Below, piece after piece: positions 59,454-64,000 of a stretch of 64,000 nucleotides of DNA; the first letter of the stretch is position 1; every line of letters begins with the position of its first letter. Source of the DNA: Candidatus Edwardsbacteria bacterium RifOxyA12_full_54_48 (GTDB lineage: Bacteria > Edwardsbacteria > AC1 > EtOH8). The DNA lies in contig MFFN01000003.1 in the NCBI GenBank assembly GCA_001777915.1, positions 124,001 through 188,000 of the forward strand, read 5' to 3'. A program made the position numbers and the translations under genes. The notes below the pieces were generated by a model, which was not told where the DNA came from, searched no databases, and worked only from the letters and a program-made list of their open reading frames with translations.

Positions 59454-60919
59454 CTCAATACCCCCAATATATCATGAATGGCAGGATTTCCCAGAACGTC
59501 GCGGACGGCGATGTTGACCAGGTCCATGGGGTACTTGACCAGGATCCCGGCGGCCAGCGAAAGGACGGCCAGCGAGGCCACCACCCACACCATGGTCGGA
59601 GTCCCCTCTTTATGGGCATGGATGCTGTGGTCCCGGGCCTCGCCCAGAAAGACCAGGGTGAACAGCCGCATCAGATAGACCAGGGTCAGCACCGCGGTGA
59701 AGATGGCCAGGGCGCCGATGGCGATGTGGTTGGACTTGATGATGCCCTGGATCACCATGAATTTGGAGAAGAAGCCTCCGAAGGGCGGCACCCCCACGAT
59801 GGAGAAGACGCACATGATGAAGGCCACCGCGGTGATGGGCATGGCCTTGATCAGCCCGCCCATCTTGGTGATGTCCTTGGTGCCGGTGCCGTGCTCGATG
59901 ACCCCGGCGGCCAAAAAGAGGCCGCCCTTGGCCAGCCCGTGCATCAGGATGAACAGCAGGGCCCCGGCCACCCCGATGGTGTTGAAGGCCGCCAGGCCCA
60001 TGAAGATGTAGCCGATCTGGCTGACGGTGGACAGGGCCAGGATCCTCTTGATGTTGGTTTCTATCAGGGCCGCGCTGGCCGAGACCATGGCCGAGATCAG
60101 GCCCAGGATCATCAGGTAGGTCTGCCAGTCGCCGGGGATGACGAAGGTGTAGTTGAATATCCGGGCGAAGGCGTAGACCCCGATCTTGACCAGCACCGCG
60201 GCGTGGAGCAGGGCGGTCACCGGGGTGGGCGCCACGCCGGCGTCAGGCAGCCAGGTGTGGAACGGCAGAGTGGCGCTCTTGGCGAAGATGCCCATGGTGA
60301 TCAGGGCCACCGCCAGGCCGCCGATGGGGAAGCCCCGCATATCCAGCATGTTGAAGGTACCGGTCTTGGCGTAGACCAGGGCGAAACCCAGCAGCATGAA
60401 CACCGCCCCCCCGGCCGTGACCAAAAAGGCCTTGTCGGCCTTGATCACCACTTCCCTGTCGCGGAAGAAGCCGATCAGGCGCCAGGAGCAGATGCCGGTG
60501 ATCTCCCAGAAGACGTACATCAGGATCATGTTGGCCGAGAACACCAGGCCCATCATGGCCCCCAAAAACAAAACCACCATCAGAAAGTATTCCTGCTGAT
60601 AGTGGTAATCCTTGATATAACCCAGCGAGTAGATGATGATCAGGGTGCTGATCAGGGACGAGGCGATGGCCATGAAGACCGACAGCCCGTCCACCACGAA
60701 GGTGGCATCCACTCCCAGACCGATGGCCCGCTGGAAGACGTGGGTCTCCCCCGAGAAGGCCGCCGGCAATAGTGTGACGGCAAAAAAAGTAGTGGCCAGC
60801 CCCAGAATCACCGCCCAGGCATTGCGCCCTGGCTTGGAGGCCAGCCCTATCAAAGGCAAGGTAAAGGCCCCGATGATAGGGACCAGTATCGTTGCCAGCA
60901 AAGAGAATTCCCACCCCAT
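59450..60919 (-). CDS. NuoM/MrpD-like antiporter subunit, first gene of the hydrogenase operon
   Basis: A 489-residue antiporter-like subunit: Glu in LMYVFWEITGICSWRLIGFF, Lys in GIFAKSATLPFHTWLPDAGVAPTP and Lys in AAVLVKIGVYAFAR. It begins the transcript; TAGGAG stands five bases before the ATG. Upstream lies a structured, possibly mobile element (60937-61116). Confidence 0.93.
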   Translation of the reverse strand: MGWEFSLLATILVPIIGAFTLPLIGLASKPGRNAWAVILGLATTFFAVTLLPAAFSGETHVFQRAIGLGVDATFVVDGLSVFMAIASSLISTLIIIYSLGYIKDYHYQQEYFLMVVLFLGAMMGLVFSANMILMYVFWEITGICSWRLIGFFRDREVVIKADKAFLVTAGGAVFMLLGFALVYAKTGTFNMLDMRGFPIGGLAVALITMGIFAKSATLPFHTWLPDAGVAPTPVTALLHAAVLVKIGVYAFARIFNYTFVIPGDWQTYLMILGLISAMVSASAALIETNIKRILALSTVSQIGYIFMGLAAFNTIGVAGALLFILMHGLAKGGLFLAAGVIEHGTGTKDITKMGGLIKAMPITAVAFIMCVFSIVGVPPFGGFFSKFMVIQGIIKSNHIAIGALAIFTAVLTLVYLMRLFTLVFLGEARDHSIHAHKEGTPTMVWVVASLAVLSLAAGILVKYPMDLVNIAVRDVLGNPAIHDILGVLR

Positions 60920-60936
60920 AAAAACTCCTAATGCTG

Positions 60937-61116
60937 TATTAAATTGCTAAACTTTGGCAAAGGCCATCTTATTTTTTGCGATGCCATAAATGACATCGCT
61001 GGTATTGCCAACAAGGCCGCAAAGCGGCCTTTGTGAAGATGCCCAGCGGTAGCCTTTAGGCTATCGCGCCCCAAGCAAGGCGCCTATAATGGGAATTTGC
61101 CAAAGAGTATTAAATT
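60937..61116. mobile_element. Possible MITE-like element with hairpins in the hydrogenase leader
   Basis: The stretch is flanked by the nine-base direct repeat TATTAAATT (60937-60945 and 61108-61116), with inverted CTTTGGCAAA (60952-60961) and TTTGCCAAAG (61096-61105) just inside. The inner part holds three hairpins: 60978-60999 (GCGATG/CATCGC), 61013-61031 (AAGGCCGC/GCGGCCTT) and 61046-61067 (GCGGTAGCC/GGCTATCGC). It has no coding frame of its own. Confidence 0.55.
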
Positions 61117-61417
61117 AAATGGAAACAAGATATTTTACAATAAATGGCCCGGCATGTCAAGGGTAAATTATCCGGGCTGTTTAAGGGGTGGATAACAATT
61201 AGTGGTATTAATGCGGACCGGGTGGCACTATCTGTAGTGGCGGACTTTGCTTTATAACCCAGCCTTTCGGCTAACTCACCCCGGTCATTCACTTTAGCTC
61301 CGAATATAGAGCAATGACCTTCCCCTCTCTTATAAAGAGAGGGGAATAAAAGGGGTGAGTCAACAAGAAACCCCGCCGTAAGGCGGGGCTTTACAAAAAT
61401 CACTTTAATAATTGAAA
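61117..61417. other. Gap with repeats and terminator, no gene supported
   Basis: A repeat of the palindromic family (61318-61360, CCCCTCTCTTATAAAGAGAGGGG) and the terminator 61369-61388 lie here. A 97-codon open frame covers the stretch but is partly made of the repeat, has no ribosome-binding site and resembles no family. Confidence 0.6.
61369..61388 (-). terminator. Terminator of the 61418-62098 gene
   Basis: On the minus strand CCCCGCC and GGCGGGG pair over a four-base loop and are followed by TTTCTTGTT. Confidence 0.8.
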
Positions 61418-62098
61418 TTATCTGTTTATTTCTTTTTTAAGCGTTTTTATCGACTCAGAAACAACTTCTCCCAATATCCCATCAGCCCATTTTTGTGTTG
61501 CACTTAAAACCGGCAATGCTTTATTATCCCCAAGTCTGCCTAAAAACGCAGCAGCATCTACACATGCTAATTGTTCTTCCGCATTCCTGTTGTAATAAAG
61601 TTCTTTATTTGAAACAATATCAATTAGATATTTAAAATTCTCAGAATAATTAATATCATTGTAACAATATATATACGACATTATCACTTTTTCCCGATCT
61701 GTAGAGCCAATATAATCTTTAATTACATCACTTGCCCCTTTTTCGGTAATATCTGATAATCCTAAAAGTATTGATATTTTCTTTTCATATGTACAAGAAG
61801 ATAATATTTTTGATAGCAAGGGAATAGCCATTTCTTTATTTATTAAAAACAAAGCGCACGAAGCTTCGCTTATTGCATTAATACTTTTATTGTTTTCTAC
61901 TTCTATCGCTGCAATTTTAAAAGAATTTTTCGTTTTAATATTCTGCAGTTTAAGTAATGTCTCTTTCCTTTCACGTAATTTGCCACTTAACATTATTACC
62001 TTGTAAGTTGCTAAAGAACTATCTTGACAGGCCATTAAATCAGGTGCCATATTGATAAAGATAGCCGCAAAAAGTAATAGTATTACCATTGGTTTCAT
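61418..62098 (-). CDS. Exported helical-repeat protein, AT-rich
   Basis: The 226 residues have a signal peptide (to about MAPDLMA) and a run of helical units of 35-40 residues, e.g. ASCALFLINKEMAIPLLSKIL, ASDVIKDYIGSTDREKVIM, AAAFLGRLGDNKALPVLSATQ, similar to HEAT repeats. Function unknown. The gene is much AT-richer than the hydrogenase genes, as for a transferred gene. It has its own promoter (62177-62206) and terminator (61369-61388). Confidence 0.75.
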   Translation of the reverse strand: MKPMVILLLFAAIFINMAPDLMACQDSSLATYKVIMLSGKLRERKETLLKLQNIKTKNSFKIAAIEVENNKSINAISEASCALFLINKEMAIPLLSKILSSCTYEKKISILLGLSDITEKGASDVIKDYIGSTDREKVIMSYIYCYNDINYSENFKYLIDIVSNKELYYNRNAEEQLACVDAAAFLGRLGDNKALPVLSATQKWADGILGEVVSESIKTLKKEINR

Positions 62099-62176
62099 TT
62101 ATTATATCCTCAGTGGTATTTTATTAATAATATCGTTTTATTTATAATAAACTTACCGGGAAATAACTGCATCGGA

Positions 62177-62206
62177 AGCATACCAAAATCCCTATCCCCC
62201 TGTCAA
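62177..62206 (-). promoter_or_regulatory. Promoter of the helical-repeat gene
   Basis: On the minus strand TTGACA (62201-62206) and TATGCT (62177-62182), spacer 18. The same boxes occur at 63968-63997. Confidence 0.65.
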
Positions 62207-62211
62207 CAAGA

Positions 62212-62269
62212 AACCCCGCCTTTCGGCCCGCCTGCCATAGCAAGCTATGTGCGGCGGACAGGCGGGGTT
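62212..62269 (-). terminator. Terminator after hicA
   Basis: AACCCCGCC (62212-62220) and GGCGGGGTT (62261-62269) are the ends of a larger hairpin with inner stems (GCCTGCC.../GGCGGACAGGC). It sits about 70 bases past the hicA stop. Confidence 0.65.
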
Positions 62270-62339
62270 CCTACTATAATCTCTCAATTGTATATTTAAG
62301 AGTTTAATTATCCAATCAGCCATTTGTATTTCAATTTAC

Positions 62340-62564
62340 TCAAGAAACAAGTCTGACGAACTCATCAACGCTTAACCCCGTTTGGCGGATTATGGCTCTC
62401 AATGTTCCCCGATCCAATACTTTGTGGTCGGGTACAACTACCTGGCAGAACGGATCGTCCCGCCGCACCACCATATGGCTTCCGTTTTGCCGCTTGAAGT
62501 AAAATCCGGCCTTCTGCAGTGCTTTCAGGCACTGTTGGCCGGATACAACCGGCAGCCCGCTCAT
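62340..62564 (-). CDS. hicA: HicA-type mRNA interferase toxin
   Basis: The 74 residues have the double-stranded RNA-binding-like HicA fold with the catalytic His30 in GSHMVVRR, preceded by LQKAGFYFKRQN. HicA cleaves mRNA when its antitoxin is degraded. The gene overlaps hicB by four bases, with hicB first. Confidence 0.92.
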   Translation of the reverse strand: MSGLPVVSGQQCLKALQKAGFYFKRQNGSHMVVRRDDPFCQVVVPDHKVLDRGTLRAIIRQTGLSVDEFVRLVS

Positions 62565-62767
62565 ACCGCCAGAAGCATGGCGTTGAATTTCTCTTTGGGT
62601 GCGGGAATATTGTCTTCCTGCAAAGCTGCCAGATAGACTTCTATGGCTTCGCGGGCATTGGCTATGGCTTCTTCCTTGGTTTTACCCTGGGTAATACAAC
62701 CGGGCAAACTGGGGCATTCGGCCACCCAAAAGCCGTCATCCCCGGCGTAAATAAAAACCTGGCGCAT
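62561..62767 (-). CDS. hicB: HicB-type antitoxin
   Basis: A 68-residue protein with a partial RNase H-like HicB fold (VFIYAGDDGFWVAECPSLPGC, GKTKEEAIANAREAIEVYLAAL) and a short tail. ATG 62767 has AAGGAGG upstream; a longer ATG start at 62806 lies over the promoter. It neutralises HicA. No DNA-binding domain is visible at the C-terminus, so autoregulation would need a partner. Confidence 0.92.
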   Translation of the reverse strand: MRQVFIYAGDDGFWVAECPSLPGCITQGKTKEEAIANAREAIEVYLAALQEDNIPAPKEKFNAMLLAV

Positions 62768-62796
62768 ATTATACGGCCTCCTTAAAATCCATGGAA

Positions 62797-62825
62797 ATAA
62801 TAACACGTTAAATATGAATTGTCAA
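62797..62825 (-). promoter_or_regulatory. Promoter of hicBA
   Basis: On the minus strand TTGACA (62820-62825) and TATTAT (62797-62802), spacer 17, directly beside the terminator at 62832-62853. Confidence 0.75.
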
Positions 62826-62831
62826 GAAAGA

Positions 62832-62853
62832 AACCCCGCCTTTCGGCGGGGTT
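62832..62853 (-). terminator. Terminator of the PD40 lipoprotein gene
   Basis: AACCCCGCC and GGCGGGGTT pair over a four-base loop, followed on the minus strand by TCTTTCTTG. Confidence 0.85.
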
Positions 62854-62878
62854 AGAATTTATTATATTCAGTATTTAG

Positions 62879-63931
62879 CTATCGCCAATCCAATGAACCG
62901 TCGTCGCTCCATTTTTTATATTTTCCTTGTTTCTTACCATCTCTTATATCCGATACCTGCACCGTTGTGGTTATACTTCTTTCCATTGTGCCATCAACCG
63001 TCGTCACCCATATTTCATGACCTTGCGCAGGACTAATTGCGGAACGGCAGTACGCAATAAGCTTGCCGTCTGGCGACCACACTGGCGAATTGCAATGAAA
63101 TCTGCCAGACGTTACCTGCCGCACATTGCCACCGTCCGCGTCCATTATAAAAACATGATCGCCACCGCTCCGCCCGGAAATAAAAGCGATTTGTTTCCCA
63201 TCAGGTGAAAAGGCAGGATCGGCATCACGTGCCGGATGGCTTGTCAGCTTTTGCAGGTTTGTGCCGTCGTTGTCAATCGTAAAAATATCATGGTTTGCTT
63301 GTATACCACGGCCACTAAACCCAAAAAAGACTACTTTCTTGCCATCAGATGCCCATCGGGGTTTGCCGAAATACTCACCTAGAGCTATTGTTTCATACCT
63401 TGTTTCAGCGTAGATATCCTTGATCAATAACAATGGCCTTGGTCCCCTCATACTGAGGAGTCGTGCTACTATAGTGGAACCATCTGGCGACAACGACATA
63501 TCACCCAGGGAATATATTGTGTCGCAATAGTAATTAACCAAGCATTTACGGTCATCACCATCAATGTTCATCATCCAATATGATTGCTTATATTGCGATG
63601 GCTTGATATATGTTTCTTGAAGGTAGATTATTTTTTTACCATCCGGCGTCCAGCAGGGGTACATATCTCTGATTACCTTAGCTTCACCGCTATCCATTGT
63701 TAAATGCGATGCACTTAACGCTTTTAGCCCAATTCCATTTGCGTCAACCATATAGATTCGTTCTTTTGTTGCGTAGCCTTCCTCACGATCAGAAGAAAAT
63801 ACAATTTTCCCTTTTAGTTCATCAAGTGGTATTAATGGCTTTTTAGGAGTGGGATCCACCATGAACGAGCCACAGCCCGTAGAAATCATTATCAGCAATA
63901 TTACAACAAATCCGAATTTAATTCTTTTCAT
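62879..63931 (-). CDS. TolB-like PD40-repeat lipoprotein
   Basis: A 350-residue lipoprotein (lipobox ISTGC) with about six PD40/TolB-type propeller blades, each with a W(S/T)PDGK-like turn (CWTPDGKKIIYL, LSPDGSTIVAR, RWASDGKKVVFF, AFSPDGKQIAFISGR, VWSPDGKLIAYC). ATG 63931 is preferred over 63949 since it starts the signal sequence. Such proteins bind partners at the cell envelope; the exact partner is unknown. Confidence 0.88.
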   Translation of the reverse strand: MKRIKFGFVVILLIMISTGCGSFMVDPTPKKPLIPLDELKGKIVFSSDREEGYATKERIYMVDANGIGLKALSASHLTMDSGEAKVIRDMYPCWTPDGKKIIYLQETYIKPSQYKQSYWMMNIDGDDRKCLVNYYCDTIYSLGDMSLSPDGSTIVARLLSMRGPRPLLLIKDIYAETRYETIALGEYFGKPRWASDGKKVVFFGFSGRGIQANHDIFTIDNDGTNLQKLTSHPARDADPAFSPDGKQIAFISGRSGGDHVFIMDADGGNVRQVTSGRFHCNSPVWSPDGKLIAYCRSAISPAQGHEIWVTTVDGTMERSITTTVQVSDIRDGKKQGKYKKWSDDGSLDWR

Positions 63932-63967
63932 GTTTTTACCTTTATCCATAAATATTTATTTGTAAGA

Positions 63968-63997
63968 AGCATATCAAAATCTTCATCCACCTGTCAA
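63968..63997 (-). promoter_or_regulatory. Promoter of the PD40 lipoprotein gene
   Basis: On the minus strand TTGACA (63992-63997) and TATGCT (63968-63973), spacer 18, the same layout as at 62177-62206. Confidence 0.65.
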
Positions 63998-64000
63998 CAA

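Noticed and set aside
50386-60919. Reading of the cluster as a complex I lacking NuoEFG
   Set aside because: The NuoD-like subunit has both [NiFe] CxxC motifs, the NuoB-like subunit has the hydrogenase CxxC, and a maturation protease is encoded beside them.
61110-61403. A 97-codon minus-strand open frame upstream of the hydrogenase operon
   Set aside because: Part of it is the palindromic repeat (PLLFPSLYKRGEG-type peptide), it spans a terminator and has no ribosome-binding site.

Overview
The window is about 64 kb of a moderately GC-rich (mid-50s by eye), gene-dense bacterial chromosome. The envelope is Gram-negative: an Omp85 protein beside TamB, TolC and RND efflux genes, an Mla-type lipid ABC system, two PorV/PorQ-like outer-membrane barrels and TolB-like lipoproteins. 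A Ras-like MglA GTPase, PorV-like barrels and a lipoprotein-type Omp85 (TamL-like) point to the wider FCB group or an uncultured candidate phylum near it. That placement is inference only: there is no rRNA gene in the window, and I recognised no tRNA gene, CRISPR array or transposase. Recognisable promoters are close to TTGACA-N17/18-TATAAT, and many sit directly against the terminator of the previous gene. Layout. (1) 1-15,722, all minus strand: cysS, an HD hydrolase, a shikimate-kinase-like/DUF454 fusion, a methyltransferase, then yebC-ruvC-ruvA-TPR gene-ruvB-TPR gene, two patatin-like lipases flanking a DUF559 gene, rmuC, a membrane protein and a truncated GT-C membrane protein. This part is full of short palindromic repeats; one lies in frame inside cysS, one forms the RuvC tail, and one forms the N-terminus of a TPR protein. 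(2) 16,158-30,157, plus strand: a small protein plus a zinc-ribbon SPFH protein, a prohibitin-like protein, a SemiSWEET transporter, a large secreted TIM-barrel-like protein, a PorV-like barrel, a SEC59-like lipid kinase, a parvulin isomerase, then galT-glgA-mglA-recG. (3) 30,209-50,382, minus strand: a small barrel protein, ferredoxin and half-size ferritin-like protein; YhaM; a seven-gene mlaE-mlaF-mlaD-tetR-tolC-MFP-RND operon under a consensus promoter with a TetR-type operator; then murA, an M29 peptidase, a TamL-like Omp85, TamB, a PorV-like barrel and a Trm112-like protein. (4) 50,386-60,919, minus strand: an eleven-subunit membrane [NiFe] hydrogenase built like a peripheral-arm-less complex I (three antiporter-like subunits, then J, K, A, B, C, D, H, I) with its maturation protease. 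It keeps a NuoA-like subunit while the large and small subunits carry hydrogenase metal-site motifs. (5) 61,418-64,000, minus strand: a partly AT-rich accessory tail with a secreted helical protein, a HicBA toxin-antitoxin pair and a PD40 lipoprotein, each behind a similar terminator-promoter module. How the genes work together: the hydrogenase would couple ferredoxin-linked H2 chemistry to ion pumping; the Mla, efflux, Tam and PorV genes maintain the outer membrane; galT/glgA serve sugar storage; ruvABC, recG, rmuC and yebC serve DNA repair and its expression. The most unusual items are the hydrogenase/complex I hybrid, the co-regulated lipid-transport/efflux operon, repeats that became protein sequence, the kinase-DUF454 fusion and the half-ferritin beside a ferredoxin.
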